From Sinorhizobium alkalisoli (lineage in GTDB: Bacteria; Pseudomonadota; Alphaproteobacteria; Rhizobiales; Rhizobiaceae): a stretch of 64,000 nucleotides of DNA. Shown piece after piece: positions 19,248-30,179 of the stretch. The notes under the pieces are model-generated. The model was not told the DNA's origin. It saw only the letters and a list, made by a program, of their open reading frames with translations, and ran no database searches. Every line of letters begins with the position of its first letter. The stretch's first letter is position 1. A program made the position numbers and the translations under genes. The stretch is taken from NCBI RefSeq assembly GCF_008932245.1, contig NZ_CP034911.1, positions 392,425 to 456,424 on the forward strand, written 5' to 3'.

Positions 19248-19733
19248 CTACGCCCGTGCCACGTCCGGATAAGCTTCGATGACTCGGTCCGCATCGTTGA
19301 CCAGCTTAGCGCCGGTCTTGGCGAGTTTGCGAAGAGAACTGAAGCCGAATCGGTGAACATCGCGCAGGGTTTTCGACAGAAGGACGAGCCGTCTGGTTGT
19401 AAAAAGCACGCGCCCGAAGCCCTCATTGCTGATTTCCATGGTCCGCGATACCAAAAGGCCGGAGCGCTCCTCGATAGCGACCCCGACGGCCTGGTAAAAC
19501 ATGTCGAGCCTCCACAGTACGTCCGGATCGGGATCGCCCATGAGTGGAAGCGCACAGCGCCTTTCTTCCGGGACGGTAAAGTGGTCGAGCACATCAAAGT
19601 CGCACTTTTCCTTCCACGATCCGTAGGCATCCTGCGCGCGGATCAATCGCACAAGGCACTTGATAAAAGGAGCGGTAACGACCTTGTCGTGGTCGAGAAC
19701 CGGGATAACAGCGGGATTCGGTAATGTTGCCAT
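19248..19733 (-). CDS. NifX-associated nitrogen fixation protein (copy 2)
   Basis: The 161-residue protein belongs to the NifX-associated family (DUF269), encoded next to nifX in many diazotrophs and of unclear biochemical role. The key blocks are FIKCLVRLIRAQDAYGSW, LPLMGDPDPDVLWRLDMFY, ISNEGFGRVLFTTRRLVLLS and the C-terminal [20 protein letters not shown]. The start has GAGGA nine bases upstream. It is a diverged paralogue of the gene at 21493-21981, and is followed by its own SyrA-like gene, so the pair looks like a duplication of the module upstream. Confidence 0.85.
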   Translation of the reverse strand: MATLPNPAVIPVLDHDKVVTAPFIKCLVRLIRAQDAYGSWKEKCDFDVLDHFTVPEERRCALPLMGDPDPDVLWRLDMFYQAVGVAIEERSGLLVSRTMEISNEGFGRVLFTTRRLVLLSKTLRDVHRFGFSSLRKLAKTGAKLVNDADRVIEAYPDVARA

Positions 19734-19855
19734 CGTTTAGTCCTCATCCTTCATGCTACCTTTAGTCTTCTATCCATGCGCTCTTCGGGCACCGTCCGAT
19801 GCTAGTGCGAGATAGCCGCTCCCCACCATGCAAAATGCATTTGCAGCCATGCGCA

Positions 19856-20089
19856 TTAGGAATGGTCAGAGTAGGACCTTTCTTGCCCGGCCCTTTCGAC
19901 AGCTCTCCGAGTGGACTTAGCCCGCCAAACGAAAAAAAGAACGCTTCCGAAATAGGCAACTTGAAGAAGCACCGAAATACCCAGTGCTGTAATGATTACT
20001 TTGCGTATCGAATGCGAGACGAAGTAGACGGCTAGAAGGTCGGCGCACAGGACCAATTGCAGGACGCGACAGAGGGACTTGAAAGGCAA
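19856..20089 (-). CDS. SyrA-like small membrane protein (copy 1)
   Basis: The product has 77 residues and probably starts at TTG (20089) with AGGAG eight bases upstream. Two hydrophobic segments are visible: about residues 9-26 and 32-54 (ITALGISVLLQVAYFGSVLF), followed by a basic, polar tail. The LLQVAYFGSV core is shared with the protein at 18777-19076 and resembles the exopolysaccharide repressor (SyrA/PsiA-like) proteins. It follows fdxB by 27 bp and is probably in the same transcript. Confidence 0.62.
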   Translation of the reverse strand: MPFKSLCRVLQLVLCADLLAVYFVSHSIRKVIITALGISVLLQVAYFGSVLFFVWRAKSTRRAVERAGQERSYSDHS

Positions 20090-20116
20090 CGCCGGTTCTC
20101 CTGGTTCTCCGTCAGA

Positions 20117-20434
20117 TCAGCCAATAATTTTGTCAGCCGCGACATGGGTTTGGCACTTCTTCGGGCAGACGCGGGCGCAGGCTCCGCAGCCGATGCAGCG
20201 GCCGGCCTGGTCGATAACCATGATCGTACGACTGAGCTCGCCATCGAAGTCCTCGTCCTCGCCGTCGCAGGCGCCTAGGATTTCACCCGATTCGTCGACG
20301 CCGTACAGGTGCATAACCTCGCGCGAGCAGACTTTGACGCAGCGGCCGCAGCCAATGCAGGTCACGGCATCAATCGCCGTCAGATATTGCGGAATCCATG
20401 TCGAGCCATCGCGGGTAAAGAAATGATTGGTCAT
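20117..20434 (-). CDS. fdxB: Ferredoxin III, nif-specific (2[4Fe-4S])
   Basis: Starting from the ATG at 20434 (GGAG eight bases upstream) the protein has 105 residues and begins MTNHFFTRDGSTWIPQYLTA like other nif-specific ferredoxins; an upstream in-frame ATG at 20515 has no site. Two cluster motifs are present: CIGCGRCVKVCSRE and CIGCGACARVCPKKCQTH, separated by an acidic loop (DGEDEDFDGE). It is thought to serve electron transfer in nitrogenase maturation or function. It lies downstream of nifX in the minus-strand run, behind a degenerate insert, and ahead of a SyrA-like gene. Confidence 0.9.
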   Translation of the reverse strand: MTNHFFTRDGSTWIPQYLTAIDAVTCIGCGRCVKVCSREVMHLYGVDESGEILGACDGEDEDFDGELSRTIMVIDQAGRCIGCGACARVCPKKCQTHVAADKIIG

Positions 20435-20575
20435 CGTACGTTCTCCAACGCAGGCTCTCTCGGCAGCGGCCGAACGTGGAATGTCTTCCAAGTCGGACAC
20501 GAACTCATCCGTCACAACCGTCTCGTCCGCCGCATCCCGGTATTTTTATTCAGCCTATCGGGGGCGGTCTGCTGA

Positions 20576-20985
20576 TCATCGGTCCGCCATTGCAAAAAAG
20601 GTGCCGAGGCTTTTTCGAGCCTCGTCCTTTGAGACGGTCGCGGCAGCGGGACCAGTGGGGCATGGGGAGGGAGTGGCCCCGCTGCCTGACGTCGGCCCCC
20701 CAACGGAGGGCCGAGGTTTGTCATCGCCAAGGTCGACCATCACCCCTGCCACTTCGGGATACCCATGGATCGCAGTGATCGCATTGCCGACCAGTTTCGC
20801 ACTGGCGGCCGGCGAGCTTCCCAAGCGTCTCGAAGCCCAACCGGCGCGACGTCGGTGAATACGACCAGGTCCGGGCATCCCGAAGCCCTCGTTGACCCCT
20901 CGTCATAGTCCGGGAGCCACCGGCCGGTGCGCGCGTCGCAAGCGCGACGGCGATGTGGAAAGGATCGGAACCGACGACAATCGGA
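20576..20985 (-). pseudogene. NifX-associated protein remnant (third copy) with extra tail
   Basis: The minus strand from about 20985 to 20750 aligns base by base, with many differences and indels, to the 3' two thirds of the NifX-associated gene at 21493-21981: RRLGFETLGKLA in one frame and AKLVGNAITAIHGYPEVA in another. The last part runs on in frame to 20576 with VMVDLGDDKPRPSVGGPTSG and a tail ending KSLGTFFAMADR, which I do not recognise. The 5' side is joined directly to a nifH 5' remnant. This is a decayed third copy. Confidence 0.7.
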
Positions 20986-21178
20986 AACGTATGGGCGTTG
21001 CCGCGCAGTCCCGCGCCTTCAAGTTCAGGATAAGGCGGCTGAAATCGATCCTCCTGTCGCCGCTGACGATATGCATGTTGGTTCGAGATCGATAAGGGAG
21101 GCGAGCATACTTCCGCGTGGCGGCGTACGTGCCCATGCGCTCTTTGCAGCAGCATGCGATCTGACACAGACCTGTCAT
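20986..21178 (-). pseudogene. nifH 5'-end remnant behind a nifH-type promoter
   Basis: The frame from 21178 begins MTGLCQIACCCKERMGTYAA. The DNA aligns with the true nifH start ([20 protein letters not shown]) over about 190 bp, up to a block equivalent to [13 protein letters not shown] (here FSRLILNLKARD). The P-loop is destroyed. Upstream lie a -24/-12 element and a NifA site spaced as at the real nifH. It is therefore a decayed duplicate of the nifH promoter plus the first 60 or so codons. Confidence 0.8.
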
Positions 21179-21239
21179 GTTACCTTCCCTCGTTGATCTC
21201 TACCGATCGGCAGCTTTCGGCGCCTCTCAATGGAATGTC

Positions 21240-21357
21240 TTCAAGACTTGTGCCAGTTGGCTGCTGGAACTAAGAAAGGAGTTTGTTGTTGCTTTTCAGT
21301 CCTTTATTCAGAGGCAAAGAAAAGTTTGGTAAACGAGCCTGTGTCGCTAAACCGACA
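21240..21357 (-). promoter_or_regulatory. nifH-type sigma-54 promoter copy with NifA site
   Basis: Read on the minus strand, TGGCACAAGTCTTGAA (21240-21255) is a -24/-12 element with correct spacing but TTGA instead of TTGC at -12. A NifA upstream site TGTCGCTAAACCGACA (TGT-N10-ACA) lies at 21342-21357, 86 bp upstream. The real nifH has the same layout. It points at the nifH remnant and could drive fdxB and the genes after it. Confidence 0.75.
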
Positions 21358-21492
21358 AATGTCGACGCCACCGTTTGGATCGCTACACATTGCTCCTCGG
21401 GGCAGGCGGTGCCGACAGCAAAGCTCGCCGCTGCCCACGTCGGTCCTCAAGCGCAAAGAGGGCCGGTGATTAAATTATTGACGGTTCGACCG

Positions 21493-21981
21493 TCAGGCTC
21501 GCGCCACTTCGGGATAGGCTTCGATGACAGCGATCGCATCGTCGACGAGTTTTGCACCGGCCTCAGCGAGCTTCCGAAGCGCCGCGAAGCCAAACCGGTG
21601 GACGTCGCGCACTGTTTTCGAAAATACGACCAGCCGCCCCGTCGTGAGAAGCACTCGCCCAAAGCCCTCATGGCTGATCATCATAGTCGGCGACGCCACC
21701 AGACCGGTGCGCGCTTCGATTGTAAGCCCGACGGCGGTGTAAAAGAGGTTGAGCCTCAACATGACATCCGGATCGGGATCGCCGATGATCGGGATTTGAC
21801 GGCGCTGCTCTTCGGTGACGATGAATTTGGCCAACAGCTCCACGTCCGATGCGCCGTCCTGCCATCCATAAACATTCTGCGCGCGGATCAGCCGCGTGAG
21901 GCATCTGACGAAAGGGGTGGCAAGGGCCGCCTCGTGCTCGTTGACGGCGGGCGTGCCCGCAGTGGCCGACATTTTTTTCAT
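21493..21981 (-). CDS. NifX-associated nitrogen fixation protein (copy 1)
   Basis: This 162-residue protein (ATG at 21981, GAGGA upstream, six bases after the nifX stop) is the DUF269-type partner of nifX. The conserved blocks are [58 protein letters not shown] and [20 protein letters not shown]. An in-frame start further upstream (22023) would overlap nifX and is less likely. The role is unknown beyond its constant association with nitrogenase cofactor genes. It is the best candidate for the ancestral copy, since it directly follows nifX; a second intact copy is at 19248-19733. Confidence 0.9.
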   Translation of the reverse strand: MKKMSATAGTPAVNEHEAALATPFVRCLTRLIRAQNVYGWQDGASDVELLAKFIVTEEQRRQIPIIGDPDPDVMLRLNLFYTAVGLTIEARTGLVASPTMMISHEGFGRVLLTTGRLVVFSKTVRDVHRFGFAALRKLAEAGAKLVDDAIAVIEAYPEVARA

Positions 21982-21985
21982 GACA

Positions 21986-22468
21986 TCAGTCCTCGTCCTC
22001 GAACGGTTTCTTTTCGGCGACACCTGCTTGCGCCAGAGCCTTGCGCAGCCACGGCGGAGGAGCCGTTCTAAGCATTTTCTGGGTTCGCGAAAGCACGTCT
22101 TGAATGGGTTCAGGGTGCCCCACGCTTATCGGGTGGATTTTCGCCGATACCACCTTGGCTGCGGAAGGTCCGCCGATAGCCACACAAAAGAGGAGGTGAC
22201 AGCCGCTCAACGCGTTGACCTTCGGTGTGATCCGGTCATCGCCCTCGATCCGATGCTTCCCGGTCTCGTCGGAGACGTCATCGAAGCTCACCGCTTCCAC
22301 GAAATCCCAGCCGTCGCGCGTCACGTCGTAGACTGCAAAGTGCTTGGCCGATCCGAAATGGGCATTAAGCGCTTTCATATCCTGCGTCGCAATCGCGATG
22401 CGCAATGCGCCGTGATGCCGCGGGTGAATCTCGTCAGCGACGAGCGACAGGCGACGAACCGAATTCAT
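21986..22468 (-). CDS. nifX: FeMo-cofactor carrier / assembly protein NifX
   Basis: NifX (160 residues) binds NifB-co and VK-cluster intermediates during FeMo-co assembly. The NifX/NifB-C fold is seen in [20 protein letters not shown] (about residues 22-41), [11 protein letters not shown], and the C-terminal [18 protein letters not shown]...[12 protein letters not shown]. Its ATG overlaps the nifN stop (ATGA), indicating translational coupling within nifHDKENX. The tail ends in an acidic EKKPFEDED. Confidence 0.94.
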   Translation of the reverse strand: MNSVRRLSLVADEIHPRHHGALRIAIATQDMKALNAHFGSAKHFAVYDVTRDGWDFVEAVSFDDVSDETGKHRIEGDDRITPKVNALSGCHLLFCVAIGGPSAAKVVSAKIHPISVGHPEPIQDVLSRTQKMLRTAPPPWLRKALAQAGVAEKKPFEDED

Positions 22469-23871
22469 TCGGCATTACTCCGCTTCCGCAGTGCATCGAC
22501 CATCTCGGGCGATGGCGTGTGCTGGTTGGCCTGGAAGATGTTTGCCGCCTCGAAGATCATGTCGCGCGTGCCCCGATAGAGAATTGTGAGCTTGTGCTGG
22601 CTGCCGAGACGATCAAATGCCGGGAAGCCGACGCGCAGGAGAGGAATGCCTAGGCGCTCCGCCGCCTGGCGGCCGTGCGAGTGGGTAACGAGAAGATCAG
22701 CGCCGCCGGCCAGATTTTCGAAATCGCCAAGATCGCCGATCTGGATCGATTCGGCAGTCACTTTCTCGAGAATTCCTGATGCACCGGTAGTGGTAACAGC
22801 CGCCACTATCTTGGCGCCAAGCCCGGTGAAGAAGGTGGCGAACTGGTAAAGCTGGTCCGGTTCGGCGGCGATCGCGATCTTCTTGCCGGCGAAATGGAAC
22901 TGTCCGTCGAGCAACGCGTCCTGCAGCTGTGAGCGGCAACGGTGGATCTTTGCCGGTGCCGGCACGCCGGAAATCTCGGAAAGAAGCGAGACGAACCGGT
23001 CGACGTTCCTCAATCCCGTCAGCGACTGGAATAAGGTGTATGGCACACCCGTCAGCTTCTGCAGCAGTTCAGCCGGCCGCCGCATATGTTCTCCGACTCC
23101 GATGCATTGCACCGCCGTGCCCAACTCCTGGATATCCTCAACGCTGGTGCCGCCATAGGTGACAGGCATCCAGCGGTCGGGCACCGTTCCGTCAAGCGAG
23201 CCGGAAACGTCCGGAAGGATCGCCGGCTTGAGCCCGAAACTTTCCACGACCTCGCGCAAATGCTCTATGTCAGCGACCGTGAGATGCCAGCCGGGCAAGA
23301 TCGCGAGTTTCTTCCGTTTCAACGGCTGCTCGCCAGGCTCTCTAATCCTCTCGATCACTGGTGCCTTTTTCGCGCGACGCGCCTGCTGGCCCCGCCGGGT
23401 AATCCGTTCGATCATTGCGGTGACGGCCTTGGACCATCCCTCCTCGAGGGCGCCATCGAAATCCGGCGTGTTTGCCAGCACTATCTCCGTGCCAGGTTCA
23501 TCCGCGCGCATCATTTTGATGTTGGCGATTTGCCTTGCGAAATCTTCAGAACGGGTTTCCGATAGAGCCGTCGTGCAGATCCCGATCAGCCGCGGGTTCG
23601 CGCGCTCCTTCAAGTTGAGAATTGCTTCTTTCAGATGGCCTGCCCCGCCCACGACTACTGCCAATTCGTCCATTGCCGTAGTCTGCAGAGGGACCGTTTC
23701 CTTGAAATGGCGTACACATAGAACCAACGCGAAGCTGGTGCAGCCTTGGCTGCCGTGGAACAGCGGAACCGCACCCTCCACGCCGAGAAAGGCTAACGCG
23801 GCACCCAGCGGCTGGGACGACTTGAGCGGATTGACTGTTGCTGATTTGGTTTGGGGATAGACGTGAACCAT
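22465..23871 (-). CDS. nifN: Nitrogenase FeMo-cofactor scaffold subunit NifN
   Basis: NifN (468 residues) pairs with NifE in the scaffold where FeMo-co is matured. It has the beta-subunit-like signatures NPLKSSQPLGAALAFLGVEG (about 14-33), HGSQGCTSFALVLCVRHFKE and ICTTALSETRSEDF. The length is normal for NifN, with a basic inserted stretch (RRGQQARRAKKAPVIERI) near residue 165. It starts 10 bp after nifE and overlaps nifX. Confidence 0.95.
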   Translation of the reverse strand: MVHVYPQTKSATVNPLKSSQPLGAALAFLGVEGAVPLFHGSQGCTSFALVLCVRHFKETVPLQTTAMDELAVVVGGAGHLKEAILNLKERANPRLIGICTTALSETRSEDFARQIANIKMMRADEPGTEIVLANTPDFDGALEEGWSKAVTAMIERITRRGQQARRAKKAPVIERIREPGEQPLKRKKLAILPGWHLTVADIEHLREVVESFGLKPAILPDVSGSLDGTVPDRWMPVTYGGTSVEDIQELGTAVQCIGVGEHMRRPAELLQKLTGVPYTLFQSLTGLRNVDRFVSLLSEISGVPAPAKIHRCRSQLQDALLDGQFHFAGKKIAIAAEPDQLYQFATFFTGLGAKIVAAVTTTGASGILEKVTAESIQIGDLGDFENLAGGADLLVTHSHGRQAAERLGIPLLRVGFPAFDRLGSQHKLTILYRGTRDMIFEAANIFQANQHTPSPEMVDALRKRSNAE

Positions 23872-23881
23872 TTACTTTTCC

Positions 23882-25372
23882 TCAACACTCAGCAAAGTCA
23901 CCGACGTCGTGCCGGCGAGTTTTTGAGGGCGCGACACCCGCAGCTTCGCTGAGCGTGTGCGCGCTTGGTTGTTCCTCCGCATGAGAATCGATTTCCCACG
24001 GTGCGGGCTCCCGTACTTCGGACCAGATAGGGTTGTGAATAGCCAAGTCGATCTGGCGCACGAGCTCCACCATGCCGTCATAGCCGGCATAGGGATGGTG
24101 GCGCTCCTGGTTGATATCAAGCCAAGGTGTCTTTGCCTTCAACGCAATGAACTGGGTGCGCCCGCCTGACAGCATGATGTCGGCCTTGTGCTCTGAGAGC
24201 ATGGTGTAGAGCTCTCGAGGCGCCATCGACTCGAACATGTGGTGCTCGTCCTTCAGCACCTGCTTGATGCGCTCCTTATCTCCAGCCGTCGATTTCTTGA
24301 CCGAGGTGCCGACGATCTCCATGCCGATCTCCATCAATGCATGTACAAGCGACCAGGACTTCACGCCGCCGCTGTTGATAAGCACCCGCTTGCCTTGGAG
24401 CCGGGGGCGATATACCTCAAGTCTTTTCCACGCAATCGCCTCCTCCTCTGCAATGAGTGTATCGGTGCGAGCGAGGATCTGTGCATCGGCACCTCTCTTT
24501 ACGAGCAGCTCCGCAATCCGTCGGAGAGCTTCCGAGGTGGCGGTGATGCCGTAGAAGGACCCCTCAAAGAAGGGGATTTGCCAACGCTCTTCCATTTTCC
24601 GAGCAAGGTTGATGAGTGCCGTCGAGCACACCAACATGGCTGCGCGTGCGCGGTGCGAGCAGGCAACATCTCGGTAGCGCGCGTCACCAGGAATGCAGGC
24701 GCGAACACGGATGCCAAGCCGGTCCAAGAGTGGCCTTATCAACCAGAACTCGCCAGACAGATTGAACTCTCCAAGGATATTGATGTCGTAAGGACCGACA
24801 TCATCAGGCTCCATGGTGCCGATGACGTGATCGAGCAATGCCTCGCCGGCGAGCTTGTTGCCGAGGTTCTTTGAACCGACGAAACCCGGCGCATTGATCG
24901 GCACCACCGGTAAGCCGAATTTTTCCGCCGCGCGCTTGCAGACGGCCTGGATGTCGTCACCGATGAGTTCGGTTACGCAGGTCGCATAAACAAAGATCGC
25001 TGGCGGCGCATACGCTTCCTTGATCTGGCGCAGCGCGTGGAACAGCTTCCGCTCGCTCTGCCCCGTGATGATGTCGAGTTCGGTTAGATCAGTGGTGAAG
25101 CTGGTGCGCCACAGCGTGGGACCGGACGACGCCGTACCTCGGTTGTCCCAGGAATTGCCTTCGCAGGCGAGCGGTGCATGAACGAGATGTGCCACGTCGG
25201 TGATCGGCTGCAGCACAATCTTGGCGCCATCAAAAGCGCAGCCGCCGGCTGCCGCGCCGGGAGTCAACGGCTTCGAACAGCCCTTTTTGCGCGCCTTGTC
25301 ATCCTTGGCCCGATTTATCTCGCAGGCGGGCTCGTCGAAAACATCCTGGATTTTAGCAGTGGGCGAATGCAT
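23882..25372 (-). CDS. nifE: Nitrogenase FeMo-cofactor scaffold subunit NifE
   Basis: NifE (496 residues from the ATG at 25372, which has TTGGAG nine bases upstream; an ATG at 25393 lacks a site) forms an alpha2beta2 scaffold with NifN. Family features are GCSKPLTPGAAAGGCAFDGA, APLACEGNSWDNRGTASSGP, ATCVTELIGDDIQAVCKRA and NSGGVKSWSLVHALMEIGME, with INQERHHPYAGYDGMVELVR at the C-terminal side. The gap to nifK is about 60 bp, and nifN follows closely. Nothing unusual was seen apart from a long Ser/Ala-rich C-terminal tail. Confidence 0.95.
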   Translation of the reverse strand: MHSPTAKIQDVFDEPACEINRAKDDKARKKGCSKPLTPGAAAGGCAFDGAKIVLQPITDVAHLVHAPLACEGNSWDNRGTASSGPTLWRTSFTTDLTELDIITGQSERKLFHALRQIKEAYAPPAIFVYATCVTELIGDDIQAVCKRAAEKFGLPVVPINAPGFVGSKNLGNKLAGEALLDHVIGTMEPDDVGPYDINILGEFNLSGEFWLIRPLLDRLGIRVRACIPGDARYRDVACSHRARAAMLVCSTALINLARKMEERWQIPFFEGSFYGITATSEALRRIAELLVKRGADAQILARTDTLIAEEEAIAWKRLEVYRPRLQGKRVLINSGGVKSWSLVHALMEIGMEIVGTSVKKSTAGDKERIKQVLKDEHHMFESMAPRELYTMLSEHKADIMLSGGRTQFIALKAKTPWLDINQERHHPYAGYDGMVELVRQIDLAIHNPIWSEVREPAPWEIDSHAEEQPSAHTLSEAAGVAPSKTRRHDVGDFAEC

Positions 25373-25431
25373 TGCGCCGGTCTCCAATTCCATCGGAGGA
25401 CAGCTGGCCGCCTCTCGGCCAACCGCCGCTT

Positions 25432-26973
25432 CTACCGGGTGAGGTCATATGAGTAGTCTGTCACTCCGACCTTGATCGTCTCGCCATCGAGCTTGTCGAG
25501 AATCTTGTCGAGGATCGTCGTCAAGACGCGCAGCCCCCCTTGGTAGCCCATGAGCGGGAAACGATGGTGGTGGTGGCGATCGAAAATCGGAAACATAAGC
25601 CGGACGAGCGGCGTGCCGGCATCGCGCTCGAGGTACTTGCCATAGGAATTGCCGATCAGCAGGTCTACCGGCTCGGTGAAGAGCAGCGATCGCATTGCCC
25701 AAAGATCCTTTCCAGGCCAGACTTGGGCATCTTTGCCGAAGGGAGAAGATGCAAGCAGCTCCTTCATCTCGGCTTCCCAGGCGGTCGTGCCGTTGGTGGC
25801 GAGGCAATGGATGGGTTCGCCGCCGGTTTCCATGATGAACCGGGCTGCGGCGTAGACGAAGTCAGGATCGCCGTAGATTGCGTATTTTTTACCGTGCAAC
25901 CAGGATTGGCTGTCCGCCATGGCGTCGATCAGTCGGCCGCGTTCCAAGCGTATTGTCTCGGGGATTTCCTTGCCGGAAATCTCCGACACCTTCATCAAGA
26001 ACTCGTCGGTTGCCTTGACCCCGAGCGGGTAGTGGAAGGAGGCGGTAGCCTGCTCGAACTCCTGGCAATAATCGAGCGTCTTGCGGGTATTGTAGTGCTG
26101 CAGCGAGAGCGTCGCCTCCGCATTAAGTGCCGCTCTTACGTCTTTGATTTTCGTGCCTCCGTCATACATGCGGAATTCGCCGTCGGACGGCGTATCGAAT
26201 TGGTCGGAGGCATCCTGGATGAAGGTGTAGGACACGCCCATAAGGTTGAGCAGACGCTTGAGTTCGCGATTGTTCCCGACGCAGAAGCCATCGAAGCCCG
26301 GGATGATATTAATCGTGCCAGCCGCCTCCGTACGCTCCTTGCCTTTCCAGAAGTGCTCCAGGATGCCTTTGACCATGGCGTCATAGCCGTCGACGTGGCT
26401 GCCGACGAAGGCAGGCGTATGGGCGAAGGGCACGTCAAATTCGGGAGGGACTGAGCCTTCGCTCTTGGCGTTCTCAATGAAGCCATGCAGATCGTCACCA
26501 ATGACTTCCGCCATACAGGTGGTAGAGACGGCAATCATCTTCGGGTCGTAGAGCGCGTAAGTATTGGCGAGCCCATCGACCATGTTCTTCAGGCCGCCGA
26601 ACACTGCCGCGTCCTCAGTCATCGAGGATGAGACTGCCGATGAAGGCTCCTTGAAATGCCGCGAAAGGTGCGACCGGTAATAAGCAACGCAGCCCTGGCT
26701 GCCATGCACAAAGGACATGGTCCGCTCGAATCCCGCGGCGGCGAATACCGCGCCCAGCGGCTGGCAGGCTTTGGCTGGGTTCACCACGAGCGCTTCGCGG
26801 GCAAGATTCTTTTCGCGATATTCCCAGGTCTTGGTGTATTCAGCTTGGTCAGTGACGATTTGATCGGAGTGAGGACATTCGAAATTCAGCTTCTTCTCCG
26901 CTAGCATCTTTCTGTATTCCGGCTCGCGGAACAAGGGAGCATGGTCAAGAATCTTTTCGGCCGATTGCGGCAT
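25432..26973 (-). CDS. nifK: Nitrogenase MoFe protein beta subunit
   Basis: NifK (513 residues) starts [20 protein letters not shown] at 26973; an alternative ATG is three codons upstream. P-cluster ligand regions are in place: [40 protein letters not shown] and [17 protein letters not shown]. The C-terminal [20 protein letters not shown] is typical. It follows nifD with a gap of about 100 bp in the nifHDKENX operon. All key Cys are present, so it should be functional. Confidence 0.97.
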   Translation of the reverse strand: MPQSAEKILDHAPLFREPEYRKMLAEKKLNFECPHSDQIVTDQAEYTKTWEYREKNLAREALVVNPAKACQPLGAVFAAAGFERTMSFVHGSQGCVAYYRSHLSRHFKEPSSAVSSSMTEDAAVFGGLKNMVDGLANTYALYDPKMIAVSTTCMAEVIGDDLHGFIENAKSEGSVPPEFDVPFAHTPAFVGSHVDGYDAMVKGILEHFWKGKERTEAAGTINIIPGFDGFCVGNNRELKRLLNLMGVSYTFIQDASDQFDTPSDGEFRMYDGGTKIKDVRAALNAEATLSLQHYNTRKTLDYCQEFEQATASFHYPLGVKATDEFLMKVSEISGKEIPETIRLERGRLIDAMADSQSWLHGKKYAIYGDPDFVYAAARFIMETGGEPIHCLATNGTTAWEAEMKELLASSPFGKDAQVWPGKDLWAMRSLLFTEPVDLLIGNSYGKYLERDAGTPLVRLMFPIFDRHHHHRFPLMGYQGGLRVLTTILDKILDKLDGETIKVGVTDYSYDLTR

Positions 26974-27075
26974 ACTGGTCACCCTTTTTCATCTGGCCTC
27001 GTCAAACGGCGGCACAGGAAAACTTTTTGAGACGTCGGGTCTCCCGCGGGTTCCTGTCCGCGGAAGACCACGCTT

Positions 27076-28590
27076 CTATTCGGCTGCAACCGCTGCCGCA
27101 GGCGTGGTCACTTTCTTCCAGGGCGCGCCGTAGAGGTCCCAGACCGGATTGTTGATGGCCAGGTCCATGTCGCGGGCGAAGATGGCGAAGCCGTCATAGC
27201 CGTGGTACGGGCCGGAATAATCCCATGAGTGCATCTGGCGAAATGGTATGCCCATCTTCTGCACGGGGTACTTTTCCTTGATGCCGGAGCCAACCAGATC
27301 GGGACGAATCCTCTCGATGAACTTATCCAGTTCGTAACTGGTTGCGTCGTCATAGATCAGCGTGCCTTTCTTCACGTAATGGCCGGTGCGCTGATAGTCA
27401 TCGTTGTGGGCGAATTCGTAGCCGGTGCCGACGATCTGCATGCCGAGGTCTTCATAGGCGGTGATGACGTGACGGGGGCGCAAACCGCCGACATAGAGCA
27501 TCACTCTCTTGCCCTGCAGGCGCGGCCAGTACTTGTCGATCACGGCGTCGACCATCGGCCGGTACTTGGCGATGACCCTCTCGGCCCGTTCTTCGATCGT
27601 CGGGCCGAAATGCCTGGCAATCTTGCGCAGAGAGGCCTCGATCTGGGAGGGGCCGAAGAAGTTATATTCCATCCAGGGAATGCCGTATTTTTCTTCCATG
27701 TGCCGGCAGATGTAGTTCATCGAGCGGTAGCAGTGGATGAGGTTAAGCTTGGCCTTGGGGGCACGCTCCACTTCCGCGAGCGTCGCGTCCCCCGACCAGT
27801 TGCCGACGACGCGCAGACCCATCTCTTCAAGCAGGATGCGCGAGGCCCAGGCGTCGCCGCCGATGTTGTAGTCGCCGACCACGTTGACATCGTAGGGACC
27901 GGCTTCGAACTCGACGTCCGTCTTGTCGTCCGCCTTGTCGAACACCCAGTCGCGGATGGCGTCGTTGGCGATGTGGTGGCCGAGCGATTGCGAGACGCCG
28001 CGGAAGCCTTCGCAGCGTACCGGCACGATTGTTTTTTCGTACTCCTTGGCCTTCTTGCGCGAGACGGCCTCGATGTCGTCGCCAATGAGACCGATCGGAC
28101 ATTCGGACTGGATAGTGAAGCCCTTGTTCAAGGGAAACAGTTCCTCGATCTCATCGATGATCTTTTCCAGCTTTTTGTCGCCACCGAACACGATGTCCTT
28201 CTCCTGAAAATCGGAGGTGAACTGCATCGTTACGAATGTATCGACACCTGTCGTGCCGACATAGTAGTTGCGGCGCTGCGACCATGAATATTGACCGCAA
28301 CCGACCGGCCCATGCGAGACATGGACCATATCCTTGACCGGGCCCCAGACCACGCCTTTCGAGCCAGCATAGGCGCAGCCGCGGATCGTCATTACGCCTG
28401 GAATGGACTTGATGTTCGACTTTACGTCACATTCGGAGATGGCCTGGCCTTCCTCGCCGGCCTCCTCGCTATCGGATGCGACACTGAGGTGCTTTTGGCG
28501 ACGTTTCGCCGCTTTGTTTGGGTAATGCGACAGCACTTGCGTGATAAGCTCCTCATGGAGAGCACTGTCATTCTCGTAATCGAGGCTCAT
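27076..28590 (-). CDS. nifD: Nitrogenase MoFe protein alpha subunit
   Basis: NifD (504 residues) carries the FeMo-cofactor and shares the P-cluster with NifK. P-cluster Cys are in [31 protein letters not shown] and [15 protein letters not shown]; the cofactor His is in [20 protein letters not shown], with a Cys ligand in [20 protein letters not shown]. It follows nifH by about 100 bp. The length and all visible ligands are normal. Confidence 0.97.
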   Translation of the reverse strand: MSLDYENDSALHEELITQVLSHYPNKAAKRRQKHLSVASDSEEAGEEGQAISECDVKSNIKSIPGVMTIRGCAYAGSKGVVWGPVKDMVHVSHGPVGCGQYSWSQRRNYYVGTTGVDTFVTMQFTSDFQEKDIVFGGDKKLEKIIDEIEELFPLNKGFTIQSECPIGLIGDDIEAVSRKKAKEYEKTIVPVRCEGFRGVSQSLGHHIANDAIRDWVFDKADDKTDVEFEAGPYDVNVVGDYNIGGDAWASRILLEEMGLRVVGNWSGDATLAEVERAPKAKLNLIHCYRSMNYICRHMEEKYGIPWMEYNFFGPSQIEASLRKIARHFGPTIEERAERVIAKYRPMVDAVIDKYWPRLQGKRVMLYVGGLRPRHVITAYEDLGMQIVGTGYEFAHNDDYQRTGHYVKKGTLIYDDATSYELDKFIERIRPDLVGSGIKEKYPVQKMGIPFRQMHSWDYSGPYHGYDGFAIFARDMDLAINNPVWDLYGAPWKKVTTPAAAVAAE

Positions 28591-28689
28591 TCGCCTGCCC
28601 CTTTTCGCGGTTCGGGTGATGCCTCCAAGAGGAGGCAGCGTTGGTGGAATGTTGCGCCGGGTAAAGTTCCGACTTCGTCTGCGAGGCAG

Positions 28690-29792
<1,103 letters not shown>

Positions 29793-30179
29793 ATTGTGAC
29801 CAGCAATTGTCTTATAGCGTCGCCTATCAGACGTTAGGATCCGACAAGATGATGCTGCCGATCAGGGCTGAGGAGGGGGTTGGGAGCGCTCTTCTCGCGA
29901 AGGCCTTGTCAACTCGAAGTGCCAGCCGTTCGATCAAGTGTGCTTCACACTGCTTTCCCGGCCCTCACTTGATTAAACCGCGATTGAAATCGGCCATCGG
30001 AGCTCAAATGGGTACCGTGGTATGAATGTGCATGCGTCCTATGACGATCCACGAGCTGGTGCTTCCGGAAGAGCTCAGCTCCAATGTGTGCCCGGCATCT
30101 GGAGGCCCGGCTTGCACTTGCCGGGTACTGCGATAGCGCGTGAGGAAGGTGAGCTGATCTGAAAGTCAGGCAGACAACT
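29793..30179. other. Intergenic between nifH control region and the monooxygenase gene
   Basis: No coding frame with recognisable features was found here. No sigma-54 element pointing to the right was seen either; both neighbours are on the minus strand, so this holds the end of the leftward monooxygenase operon and the far upstream part of nifH. Confidence 0.5.

Noticed and set aside
27229..28287. Long open frame antisense to nifD (also 25540-26454 antisense to nifK)
   Set aside because: The translations show no domain and mirror the codon bias of nifD and nifK; no independent ribosome site was found.
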